Both the position numbers and the translations under genes were made by a program. Of a DNA stretch of 38,285 nt, positions 1-7,716 are shown in pieces; position 1 is the stretch's first letter; every line of letters starts with the position of its first letter. Source of the stretch: CAZMXI01 sp964570205 (GTDB taxonomy: Bacteria > Planctomycetota > Phycisphaerae > Tepidisphaerales > Tepidisphaeraceae). The stretch covers positions 1 through 38,285 of the forward strand of contig CAZMXI010000020.1 of the NCBI GenBank assembly GCA_964570205.1. The letters run 5' to 3'. The notes under the pieces were generated by a model that was not told the DNA's origin, searched no databases, and saw nothing but the letters and a program-made list of their open reading frames with translations.

Positions 1-1
1 C

Positions 2-358
2 ATCCGGCTCCTTCTCGATGCCGGCGCTGCCATTCGCGCTACCGACCCACGAGCCATGGAGAACATGAAGCAGTTGTACAAGGATGCGGTCGCCTGGGTT
101 GGCGACCCGGTCACCGCAGCAGCCGGGGCGGACGCGGTGGCTCTGCTTACCGATTGGCCGCAGTACAGCACGCTGCCGTTTCGGAAGATCGCCGCCACCA
201 TGAACCAGCCGCTTATTTTTGACGGCCGGAACTGCCTGCATCGGGACGTGATGCGGGAGAACGGCTTCCGGTATTTTCCGATGGGCCGCCCTCCTGTGGA
301 GGCGAACCTGCATCTCAAGACGCGAACACCAACCGGCGAGATGCACGACGGTGCCTGA
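2..358 (+). CDS. UDP-glucose/GDP-mannose 6-dehydrogenase family, C-terminal part (5' truncated by window)
   Basis: Reading from base 2 gives an open frame that enters from the window edge and ends at TGA 356-358. The 118 visible residues match the C-terminal UDP-binding domain of UDP-glucose 6-dehydrogenases: an LLLDAGAAIRATDPRAMEN stretch (the usual 'G..v.ayDP.a' strand), GADAVALLTDWPQY (the 'adalvi.TeW..f' motif) and LIFDGRNCL (the 'iiDgRN.l' motif). The family oxidises UDP-glucose or a related nucleotide sugar twice with NAD+ to the uronate for polysaccharide synthesis. The catalytic Cys and Rossmann domain lie upstream, outside the window. It converges on the minus-strand gene ending at 384, with 25 bp between them. 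Family assignment is firm; the exact sugar substrate is not decided by this part. Confidence 0.85.
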   Translation: MRLLLDAGAAIRATDPRAMENMKQLYKDAVAWVGDPVTAAAGADAVALLTDWPQYSTLPFRKIAATMNQPLIFDGRNCLHRDVMRENGFRYFPMGRPPVEANLHLKTRTPTGEMHDGA

Positions 359-383
359 TCAGGGATGCAGGGGAACAGGCGAT

Positions 384-1706
384 TCACGGCCGCACGACGG
401 CGATCACATCGTCAATCCTCGCGCCGTCGGCAACGATCACCCCGTCGATGATCTTGATCCCCGCGGGGCGAAGCAGGGAGCCATCCGCAGTGCGGACGGT
501 CCAACTCGCTTCGTCAGGCATCGGGTCGGCGATGAACGCGGCGATGACATCGCGGCGGGTCTCAAGATAGCGTACGCCGAACAGCACGGATTTGATGCCG
601 ATACGCATCTGGGGCGGGCGAGGCCACTGAACAGGGTGCTCGGACACGTTGGCCACCTGACCCTCAATGAAGTCCCCGCTGGTCTGCAGCACACCTCGCT
701 TGAGCTCGAACCGCGAAAGGTCCTTCGGCATCGGATTGAATATGAGCCGGGCGACTCGCGGCCAAGGGACGACGATTTGATCGGTTCCGCGAAGGAGTTT
801 TGCGCCGTTGACCTCGTCCGCCGACTGGATTGTGCCGGCAAGGATCGTGCCATCGCGCAGCATGACGCCTTCACGCAGAGGGTCGTCGTGGCCAAAGAAG
901 CTCGCAGCGGGGATGCCCGGAATCAACCGCACCGAGTCAATCTGCACCCGCCCGGCCCATGCATTGCCGGTCGCCCATGCAGCCAGCCCAACAAGCACCT
1001 CATTCTCCATGGGCACTTTGTGGCTATCCACTAGTTGCCAGAAGATGCCGTCGCCGGATCGGTATGCCGAGAAGAGCTCGCCGTTGCGCGTCAGCCGCAC
1101 CCACATCCGCGAGTCATCATTCACATCGTGAAACTCGGGCGCATCGCCGGTTGGCCGGCGATTCAGCCGCGTCTGGCCATTCGGATGAAGACAGGCAGCG
1201 GCCATCGGGGCATCGGGCGCCAGACTTTCCCGGATCATGATCCCCCCCGCCATCGCGCCGTGCGAATGATCGACCCTGGCGATTCTTGCAATGAACTGGC
1301 CATCTCCCTTCCACGATCGGTACGCGAAATGGAGTGAATCCTCCGGCCCCCAGGCTCCCCAACCGCTGGCGTTGATCGTGAACAGGCCCCAAGTCTCGCA
1401 CGTCGACGACCCGGCCTTGCGCACCGTGCCAATGTCCTGGCTCTTCCAGCCGGCGGGCAGAAGGCCATTCTGTGCGGCCAGCAGCGCCCGGTGTTCCGGT
1501 ACGAGTCGCATCTGGACGAGGGCGAGGTCATTCAGCCGGAAGCGCCGCTCGCCCGAACCGGCAGAGTGCACCACGATCTCGCTGCCGGCGATGCGCACAT
1601 CGCCATCATGCCGCTTGCCATCGCGTGTGGTCACCGAGCCTGCGCCCGACGCCAGCAACACCGTCAGGACAAGCCAAGCCCTCGAGATAAGACGGTTGCA
1701 CGCCAT
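384..1706 (-). CDS. Exported protein of unknown function with a concanavalin-like/DUF1349-type middle region
   Basis: A 440-residue protein. The N-terminus has a basic start followed by a hydrophobic stretch (about residues 9-24, AWLVLTVLLASGAGSV), so export by Sec is likely. The middle (about 100-270) has alternating strands with motifs such as GIMIRESL, MWVRLTRNGELFSAY and DGIFWQLVDS, typical of DUF1349/LamG-like beta-sandwich domains that bind carbohydrate. The flanking parts resemble 'DGS.l.G' and 'R.v' repeats common in planctomycete surface proteins. Its ATG overlaps the stop of the upstream gene (TAATG at 1704-1708), so the two are probably translationally coupled. No catalytic residues are evident. 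Fold assignment is inference from motif pattern. Confidence 0.7.
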   Translation of the reverse strand: MACNRLISRAWLVLTVLLASGAGSVTTRDGKRHDGDVRIAGSEIVVHSAGSGERRFRLNDLALVQMRLVPEHRALLAAQNGLLPAGWKSQDIGTVRKAGSSTCETWGLFTINASGWGAWGPEDSLHFAYRSWKGDGQFIARIARVDHSHGAMAGGIMIRESLAPDAPMAAACLHPNGQTRLNRRPTGDAPEFHDVNDDSRMWVRLTRNGELFSAYRSGDGIFWQLVDSHKVPMENEVLVGLAAWATGNAWAGRVQIDSVRLIPGIPAASFFGHDDPLREGVMLRDGTILAGTIQSADEVNGAKLLRGTDQIVVPWPRVARLIFNPMPKDLSRFELKRGVLQTSGDFIEGQVANVSEHPVQWPRPPQMRIGIKSVLFGVRYLETRRDVIAAFIADPMPDEASWTVRTADGSLLRPAGIKIIDGVIVADGARIDDVIAVVRP

Positions 1707-2557
1707 TATTTCTTCGATTTCGCCTGCTCCCTGGCTTGACGAGCGGCCTCGACCGCGAGGCGAAGGTCTTGCTCGGACTGCTTGAGTTCGGCATCGAGCA
1801 TGCGCACGCGGCGGTCTCGCTGGATATCAGCCTGGCGGATGCTCAGTCGCTCCTGCTGGGCCTTGAGCCACTGATCCAGAATCCGCTTGATCTGCGGCGA
1901 GGTGAGTTCCTTGTCGCGCAGGATATCCTCGCGGGTGCGCGTCCATTTCATGCGCCACTCCGCCATGTCGCATTCGGCCTCAGCGGAGTAGGCTTGTTCA
2001 CGCAGGTCCAAGAGCTGTTGCGCATCGGCCCCGGGCACTGTTGCCTCGGCCAGTGTGCCCCAGGCGTCTGTAACCGCTCGCCGCGCACTGAAGAATTCAT
2101 CAAAGGCCGCCATCGCCCCCTTGGGCTGCCAGCGGACCTCGTCACGGTACCATTTCTCGGTCGGTGCGGATTCCGCCTGCCGCCGGCGCCACTCCCACAG
2201 GCGAGTATGCCATATCTGCACATCCTGTTCGAGCCTGTCGGCCTCCTTCATGAGCCGCCTCGCCTCGTTCTCATCCTCTCGCTCCCAGGCGGCCGCGGCC
2301 CGATCAAAGCACGCCGCATGCGCCTCGGACGCGGGGCGGGCTTTGGGAATGTCATCGAGAACGAATCCGCCATACCGCTGCATGGCCAAGGCGAATTCCT
2401 CGAAGTCGCTCCGGATGGACTGCGCTCTCGCCCAGCAGAATCGCACCATGCCCGCGTGCTTTCCGCGAGGTTCGCGCTCGGCCGCAGCAAGCGGACATGA
2501 CGTGGCCACGACCAACGCGGCCACTGATAACGATGCCATGCGGTACCCTGTCAACAT
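1706..2557 (-). CDS. Exported hypothetical protein with C-terminal coiled coil
   Basis: A 283-residue protein not recognised as a known family. The start MLTGYRMASLSVAALVVATS followed by CPLAAAE looks like a signal peptide, cleaved near residue 26. The mature part is highly charged and helical, rich in Trp, Arg and Glu. The C-terminal 60 residues (AQQERLSIRQADIQRDRRV, then ELKQSEQDLRLAVEAARQA) have heptad character and end in a lysine-rich tail, suggesting a coiled coil. It is the first gene of a two-gene unit; its TAA overlaps the ATG of the next gene by one base. The shared expression suggests a periplasmic partner of the beta-sandwich protein downstream, which is inference. Confidence 0.65.
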   Translation of the reverse strand: MLTGYRMASLSVAALVVATSCPLAAAEREPRGKHAGMVRFCWARAQSIRSDFEEFALAMQRYGGFVLDDIPKARPASEAHAACFDRAAAAWEREDENEARRLMKEADRLEQDVQIWHTRLWEWRRRQAESAPTEKWYRDEVRWQPKGAMAAFDEFFSARRAVTDAWGTLAEATVPGADAQQLLDLREQAYSAEAECDMAEWRMKWTRTREDILRDKELTSPQIKRILDQWLKAQQERLSIRQADIQRDRRVRMLDAELKQSEQDLRLAVEAARQAREQAKSKK

Positions 2558-2695
2558 CCCTCCAGCTTACCGGATCTGGTCGATGATGCACCACATCGTG
2601 GCATGCACTCCCAAGCCTATACGCCCGAAGGCCGCCATGCGTTGAGCCGACCATCGCACAGCATTCAGCCGACGTACGCCGGGCTTCCTCGCCCA
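2558..2695. other. Intergenic region between halogenase stop and exported-protein start
   Basis: 138 bp without a supported gene. It must hold the promoter of the two-gene unit reading left from 2557; no clear -10/-35 pair or terminator hairpin was found by eye. Confidence 0.5.
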
Positions 2696-4225
2696 TCATG
2701 GCATGGCGCCGGTCTGGTAAGCGCTTCGCGAATTGAACAGAGCGGCAGGCCAGCGGAACGCCGGATGGCGAACCGCGGCGAGCGCCTCCGGCACGGTCAT
2801 CGCCGCCAGTGCCCTGGTTCGGAATTGCGCCTGGATGCCCTTCCAGATATCCCACTCGCCCTGGCTGGGCACGTGATGACGATGGAATGGAACCTTCTGG
2901 CCGAGCAGGAGACTGTAGTAGCCCTCGAATGAAAACTGATCAAAAGGAAGCATGAAACTGGGTCGAGCCACAATGGCTGGCCCGTTTTCCCGATAGAAGT
3001 CGACCAGTTCTTCAGCGCCCACCGTATCGGTCTCATGACGACAGGCTTGCCAGAACGGCGTATCCCAATGCGTGTTGTAGCGGTAGTGAATCGACAGGAA
3101 GCGGAGGATCATGGACCACTGTTCGGCGGTGCGGCGGTTGAAATGCCGCATGATTGTGGGCGTCGGCTGTCCCTGGCAGTCGGACAGGCACTGCACCAAC
3201 AACCGCGAAGCTTCGATGATGACCGCCAGCGCGGTTGCCTCCAGCGGCTCGACGAAGCCGGCCGAATTGCCGATCCCCACGACGTTCTTCACCCAACTTC
3301 GCCGGTGACAACCGGACGTATACTTGACGATGCGTGTTGACTGGAGTCTCGGACAAAGCGATCGGAACTCCCGCTCGGCCTGCTCATCCGATATGAAGTT
3401 GGAGGCATAAACGTAACCACGATTGACCCGCCGCTCGTGCTCGATCTGCCAGCACCATCCGCAGTTCATGGCTTCAGCGGTGGTGTAGGGGCGGATCGGC
3501 TCGTCGGTGCGATCCCACCCCCCCACCACGGCTCGATCGCAGAACAGGGACGATGAAAAGCTGGCGAACGGCTCGCCCATGGTCCTGCCCAGCAGCATGG
3601 ATGCGAATCCGGAGCAATCAACGTAGAGATCGGCGGTTTCCGTCCGCCCGGATTGCAGCACGAGCCGACTGATGCCGTGCTCGTTCTGCTGGACATGCAG
3701 CACAGTGTCGTCCGTGACTTCAATTCCGATGCTGCGCGCGTGGGACTCGAGGAAAGCGACCATGAGGCTGTTTTCGATGTGATAGCCCACATCGGTGGTC
3801 AGTGCCGGCCAGCCTTGAGCATCGCGAAGAAATACTCGGTCATGAGAGCATAGCGCCGGCGACAGATCGGCATAGTTAAAATCCTCGTCACAGTAATAGC
3901 CGTTGGGCAAGGGCAGGTTTTCCCATCGGCTGGTGACTTGTGGCCGGAAGGTATAGTCGAAGAACGGTCGCGGGCCCCACTTCAGAAAACGAATGCCCAG
4001 CTTCCAGGTTGGATTGGCCGCTTTGAAGAACGCAGCCGGATCGATGTTGAGAAAACCATGCAGGTAGATCGGGAAGGTGAACGTCGTGCCTTCGCCTACG
4101 CCGATGATGCCCAGATCCCGGGAAAGGAGCATCTTGACCGGCAGATGAGGGAAGCTGCGCTTGAGGGTAATGGCCGCCAGAAAACCTGCGCTGCCGCCAC
4201 CAAGGACGAGGACGCTATTCAACAT
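2696..4225 (-). CDS. Flavin-dependent tryptophan halogenase family protein
   Basis: A 509-residue protein starting at ATG 4225. Near the N-terminus is the FAD-binding motif GGGSAGFLA (about residues 9-17) and GVGEGTTFTF, which is the conserved flavin-contacting GxGE segment of the PrnA/RebH family. PTWKLGIRF carries the family's catalytic lysine, which guides or activates hypohalous acid. CGWCWQIEHE corresponds to the WxWxI signature that distinguishes halogenases from flavin monooxygenases; here Glu replaces the usual Pro after Ile. YVDCSGF and GNSAGFVEPLEATAL are the second FAD motif. The family uses FADH2 from a partner reductase, O2 and halide. No reductase or biosynthetic cluster is next to it, so the substrate is unknown. 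Planctomycetes often have such stand-alone halogenase-like genes. It is divergent from the 4288 gene. Confidence 0.88.
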   Translation of the reverse strand: MLNSVLVLGGGSAGFLAAITLKRSFPHLPVKMLLSRDLGIIGVGEGTTFTFPIYLHGFLNIDPAAFFKAANPTWKLGIRFLKWGPRPFFDYTFRPQVTSRWENLPLPNGYYCDEDFNYADLSPALCSHDRVFLRDAQGWPALTTDVGYHIENSLMVAFLESHARSIGIEVTDDTVLHVQQNEHGISRLVLQSGRTETADLYVDCSGFASMLLGRTMGEPFASFSSSLFCDRAVVGGWDRTDEPIRPYTTAEAMNCGWCWQIEHERRVNRGYVYASNFISDEQAEREFRSLCPRLQSTRIVKYTSGCHRRSWVKNVVGIGNSAGFVEPLEATALAVIIEASRLLVQCLSDCQGQPTPTIMRHFNRRTAEQWSMILRFLSIHYRYNTHWDTPFWQACRHETDTVGAEELVDFYRENGPAIVARPSFMLPFDQFSFEGYYSLLLGQKVPFHRHHVPSQGEWDIWKGIQAQFRTRALAAMTVPEALAAVRHPAFRWPAALFNSRSAYQTGAMP

Positions 4226-4287
4226 GTCATGGCCCTGAAAAGAGGTGGAGCCGAGCCACGGTCATTCGGACTTGCACTCGGCGCATT

Positions 4288-4542
4288 ATGGTCTCGACCC
4301 CGTATGCTGTCCACTATCGCAGCGGCAGTTGTTCTCCGTCAGGGACGGCAAACGGCTGGAATGTCGCTGGCCAGGCGCCAGGACAAATCCTTTTGGCGGA
4401 CTGCGGACGAATCCGCTACTTTATGCTTGACGGCGAACTGCCGGCGGGGAAGATAGATGAGCAGTATCTGGGCAAGGGCCGTCGCCTTTTGGAAACTCCT
4501 GAGGAAGAACCGCGTCGAATTCGCAAAGGAGTCCTCCGATGA
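4288..4542 (+). CDS. Small hypothetical protein coupled to the downstream selenoprotein candidate
   Basis: An 84-residue frame from ATG 4288 to TGA 4540-4542. The stop overlaps the next start as ATGA (4539-4542), the usual sign of translational coupling. Codon use is coding-like over the whole frame, and the C-terminal half (ADCGRIRYFMLDGELPAG, then KIDEQYLGKGRRLLE) reads as a normal soluble protein ending in a basic tail. No strong ribosome binding site precedes 4288, so the true start could be elsewhere; an internal ATG at 4423 would leave only 39 residues. The family is not recognised. The position suggests a role with the next protein, which is inference. Confidence 0.5.
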   Translation: MVSTPYAVHYRSGSCSPSGTANGWNVAGQAPGQILLADCGRIRYFMLDGELPAGKIDEQYLGKGRRLLETPEEEPRRIRKGVLR

Positions 4543-5819
4543 ACCAACCTGTGAGCCGGAAGGTGTTCATTGCCGCGACCGGCGGACTGCTGGCGGTCTG
4601 CCAATGGCTGTCTGCGGCAGGCGTGCCGGACAGGGCCGGGACGGCGGGCAGCGCCGGCGATGCCGGCAAGGTCAAGCTGGCGGCCATTCCTCTACAGGCC
4701 CCGGAATGGGTCGCCTCCAAGTCAGATGCATCGCCGGCCATCCGTTTGCAGCTTGGCGCGGTGCTGCCGAAGCACATCGCTGTTTTCACGGCCGAGCGTC
4801 CCGAGCAAGAGCTGATGATCGCGGGCGCGAGTGTGAAACTGATGAGTGACGGCCGCTCGTTCGGGCTGGGCACGGAAATGGGGGCTGCTGCCCTTCAACG
4901 CATGGCCAATGGCGGATGGCGCCCGATGGCTGCGCGAATTGACAGGAACCGGTCGTACCTGCTGGGGTTTCCCTACGGCGTGCCCGGCCAGCGTGGAGTC
5001 CTTCATTATCGCAGCGGTTTCGCGATGCGCGGCTTGATTGGCGGCAAGCCGGTCTTCATCTATGACGACAATGTCGATGGCGTTTTTTCGGCGGAGCATG
5101 ACACTTATCGGTTTGGCGACTCGCCGTCACCGGCCATGGTGTTTGCGCCGCTCGGCAAGTACATCCCCACGCCAGGAGGCGTGTATCAACTCGACAGCGT
5201 GGCCGAGGATGGCTCGGGACTGACGTACAGCAAGTATACTGGGGACGCAGGCAAGTTCGCCCTGGCCTTCGCATCGGACGGGGCTGAGTTGCAGGCGGTT
5301 TTCGGCGACAAGCAGGGCGATTTCGTGGCGATCGCGCACCCGAGCAGGCCGGTTGAACTGACCACCGTACCGGGAGCGTACAGGCTTCGATATGGCATTG
5401 TCTACTCGCCGGCGGCGCACAAGATCGCAGCGGCGGTCACGGCCGGCAAGATGCAGCCGATCCAGGTTGGCGGCACAGATAGCGCCGAGAAGCCGGTCAT
5501 GGGCGGGCCGCTCACGCTGGAATTCAAAGTTCGCCGAGCCGGCAACAAGATGACGATCGACCCGTCGAGCTTCGCCATACGCGGCAGGGCCGGTGAGGAA
5601 TACACGGGCGTCAAGTACGCCAAGGAACCGATCATCGGGATGCTCGCGGGCGGCCGGGCGATACCGCTGGGCAAGATGGATTTTGGCTGAGGCGGCGGTC
5701 TTTGCGCGTACTCCGGCGGAGTACCCAGAATTCCCAATGGCGAAGTCAGGATTTTCATCACGGCCGTCATCGAAGGCCTTGGAATGGTCCGGGGCGATGT
5801 GCCGCTGCCGGTGGATTAG
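4539..5819 (+). CDS. Candidate selenoprotein: exported protein with in-frame UGA (Sec384)
   Basis: AAGGAG (4526-4531) precedes ATG 4539. Conventional reading stops at TGA 5688-5690 after 383 residues. The same frame continues past it for 42 coding-like codons (GGGLCAYSGGVPRIP, later VRIFITAVIEGLGMVRGD) to TAG 5817-5819, giving 426 residues with Sec at 384. The context is DFG-U-GGGLC, a Sec-x4-Cys pair. A perfect 7-bp stem with loop GGC lies at 5708-5724, 17 nt after the UGA, where a bacterial SECIS belongs. Directly downstream are selD, tRNA-Sec, selA and selB. The N-terminus (about residues 8-27) is hydrophobic, a signal peptide or anchor; the rest looks like a mainly beta periplasmic domain. 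The family is not recognised. The Sec reading is inference from frame continuity, hairpin and context, and fairly strong. Confidence 0.8.
5708..5724 (+). promoter_or_regulatory. Putative bacterial SECIS hairpin for the UGA at 5688-5690
   Basis: GTACTCC (5708-5714) pairs perfectly with GGAGTAC (5718-5724) around the loop GGC (5715-5717). The loop begins 25 nt after the last base of the UGA and its first base is G, both features of bacterial SECIS elements bound by the C-terminal winged helices of SelB. It lies inside the coding frame, as in bacterial selenoprotein genes. It has no T tract, so it is not a rho-independent terminator. Confidence 0.65.
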
Positions 5820-5853
5820 GCCGGGGGGGAACAGAAATCACGCGAGAGCGAGG

Positions 5854-5887
5854 AAGGGAAATCCGCCACAACGGGTTTCCCTTGCGT
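5854..5887 (+). terminator. Probable rho-independent terminator after the selenoprotein gene
   Basis: AAGGGAAA (5854-5861) pairs with TTTCCCTT (5876-5883), with an inner CCG/CGG pair (5863-5865/5872-5874), then GCGTTTT. It lies 35 bp after the TAG at 5819 and 57 bp before selD. It may end or attenuate transcription of the 4288-5819 unit, making selD a separate or leaky downstream unit. The T run is short. Confidence 0.45.
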
Positions 5888-5939
5888 TTTGAGTGAACGC
5901 CAGACCGTGAAGGTGGTCACATAGTAGGGAGAATGCCCA

Positions 5940-7583
5940 TTGAGTCCGGATCAACTGGAGAAACGTCGTCGCGTGATGCGGCGGTCGATGGCGCTTGGGC
6001 ACTGCATCTGCGATGTGCAGCAACCGTGCCCGTGCGATCAGTTCAAGCACATCAACGTGTGCCACTGTGCCGGCGAGCAGCCGCCGATCGCCAGCGGGCC
6101 GGTCCGCCTGACCGAGCACGTGCGTAATGCGGGGTGTGCATCCAAGATCAACAAGGTGGCGCTGAAGCAGATTCTCGCAGGGCTGCCGGAGATCGACGAT
6201 CCGCGCGTCGTCGTGGGCGCCAGCGCCGGCGACGATGCGGGCGTCATCATGCTTTCGAAGGACACCTCGACAATCCTGACTGTGGATGTATTCAGCCCAT
6301 CCGTGGATGACCCCTACGCGTTCGGGCAGATCGCGGCGGCGAACTCCGTCAGCGACATCTACGCAATGGGAGGCACGCCGCAGGCGGCTTTGTCGATCAT
6401 CGGTTTCCCGGTCCATTCGTTGCCGCCTCGGGCGATGCACGACATCCTGCGCGGCGGGCTGGACAAGATGAAGGAAGCCGGCGTGCCCGTGGTCGGTGGA
6501 CACAGCATCAATGATGAGGAAGTCAAGTGCGGGTTCGCGGTCGTCGGGACATCGCCAGCCGGGCGGTTCATTCGCAATGCTGGGGCGCAGGTCGGCGATG
6601 CCATTGTGCTGACCAAGCCGCTGGGTGGTGGGATCATGGCGCTGGCCCATCAGGTCGGCCTTGTCGATGATGCACAGATGCGGCAGGCTGCCGCATCGAT
6701 GGCGACGTTGAACAAGCTCGCCGGCGAACTGCTGTTACGTCTCGACGCGCACGCGGCCACGGATGTGACGGGTTTCAGCCTGATCGGCCATATGGCCGAG
6801 ATCGTGAGGAACAGCGACATAGAGGCCACGATCGACTTTGATGCCCTGCCGCTGTTTGACGGCGTAGCGGAATTGGCGCGGCAGGAAGTGCTGCCCGGCG
6901 CGGTGGAGCGCAACCGCGAGGCGGTGGAGGAATCGCTGCTGGACCTGTCGCAGTTGACTCCAGCGCAACAGGCGATCCTGTTCTGCCCCGAGACCAGCGG
7001 CGGGCTGCTCGTGTTCTTGTCACAGGATGCGGCGCGGGAATACACCCGGCGGCTCCAGGTCGACGGAATTGCTGCAAGGATTGTCGGGAAGGCTACGCAA
7101 CGATGCGAGGGCGGACGGATTAGAGCGGTTACCGCCAGGGCGCAGGATTATGGGCCCGTGCCTTTACGCAAGGCCCGACCTGCCGGGATTGCGGCCGCGC
7201 CGGAATCGGCTGGTTCGTGCTGCTGCGACGAGCAGACGCCGGACCCGCCAGCGGCGGAGGCACTCTCATGCTGCGAGTCAAGCCCGCGCGCCGAAACATC
7301 GGCCGCGCTCAGCGACAACGGCCTTCCAGCGCCGGCCGGCGCGGCAGCGTTCCAGCAGTATTTGGCGGCGGTCGGCCAGACGCCCGCCTTAGGCCTGAAA
7401 GCCAACAAACTGATCTCGCTCGCGCTGTCAGTGATGGGCAAATGCGAGCCTTGTGTTAAGATCAACGCCCGCGCGGCGAGAGACGCCGGCGCAAGCGAGC
7501 GGGAGATCGCCGAAACGGTCTCGCTCGGCATCGCCTTTGGCGGAGCACCGGTGGCGATGTTCTATAGCGCGATGAGGAAGTGA
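5940..7583 (+). CDS. selD: Selenide, water dikinase SelD with FTR-like Cys-rich N-terminus and AhpD-like C-terminal domain
   Basis: SelD makes selenophosphate from selenide and ATP for Sec-tRNA synthesis. The start is TTG 5940, chosen because AGGGAGA (5926-5932) is correctly spaced; 547 residues, against about 350 for a usual SelD. Residues about 55-395 are SelD: NAGCASKIN holds the catalytic Cys66 and Lys69 (E. coli C17/K20), followed by GDDAG, NSVSDIYAMGG and VVGGHSI. Residues 9-49 have C22-x-C24, C30-P-C32 and C41-H-C43. The CPC-x8-CHC part equals the second half of the ferredoxin-thioredoxin reductase catalytic-chain motif. Residues about 465-547 are a carboxymuconolactone-decarboxylase/AhpD domain with CEPC at 502-505. 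The linker between them (about 425-447) has CCC and CC clusters. The redox domains may reduce selenium to selenide or protect the active Cys; that is inference. Confidence 0.93.
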   Translation: MSPDQLEKRRRVMRRSMALGHCICDVQQPCPCDQFKHINVCHCAGEQPPIASGPVRLTEHVRNAGCASKINKVALKQILAGLPEIDDPRVVVGASAGDDAGVIMLSKDTSTILTVDVFSPSVDDPYAFGQIAAANSVSDIYAMGGTPQAALSIIGFPVHSLPPRAMHDILRGGLDKMKEAGVPVVGGHSINDEEVKCGFAVVGTSPAGRFIRNAGAQVGDAIVLTKPLGGGIMALAHQVGLVDDAQMRQAAASMATLNKLAGELLLRLDAHAATDVTGFSLIGHMAEIVRNSDIEATIDFDALPLFDGVAELARQEVLPGAVERNREAVEESLLDLSQLTPAQQAILFCPETSGGLLVFLSQDAAREYTRRLQVDGIAARIVGKATQRCEGGRIRAVTARAQDYGPVPLRKARPAGIAAAPESAGSCCCDEQTPDPPAAEALSCCESSPRAETSAALSDNGLPAPAGAAAFQQYLAAVGQTPALGLKANKLISLALSVMGKCEPCVKINARAARDAGASEREIAETVSLGIAFGGAPVAMFYSAMRK

Positions 7584-7591
7584 AGATAGCG

Positions 7592-7686
7592 GAGGCGGAC
7601 AGTAGCCTGGTGGCGCTCGCGGCCTTCAAAGCCGTTGTGGGCTCGACAAGGGTCCAGGTGGGTTCGATTCCCATACGCCTCCGCCA
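7592..7686 (+). tRNA. selC: tRNA-Sec (anticodon TCA)
   Basis: A 95-nt tRNA with encoded CCA (7684-7686). GGAGGCG at the 5' end pairs with CGCCTCC before the discriminator G. The anticodon loop CTTCAAA (7624-7630) gives anticodon TCA (7626-7628), which reads UGA. The anticodon stem GCGGC/GCCGT is followed by a long variable arm and the T arm GTGGG-TTCGATT-CCCAT. Length, anticodon and long variable arm are those of bacterial tRNA-Sec. The eighth acceptor position appears as a G-A mismatch, slightly unusual for the 8+5 design. It lies 8 bp after selD and 30 bp before selA. Confidence 0.95.
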
Positions 7687-7716
7687 TATATTTCGCGAGA
7701 GCGATGGGGTGACACG

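Noticed and set aside
5702..5896. 64-codon plus-strand frame after the selenoprotein UGA
   Set aside because: It is in another frame from the coding-like extension and has Arg/His-rich, shadow-like composition.
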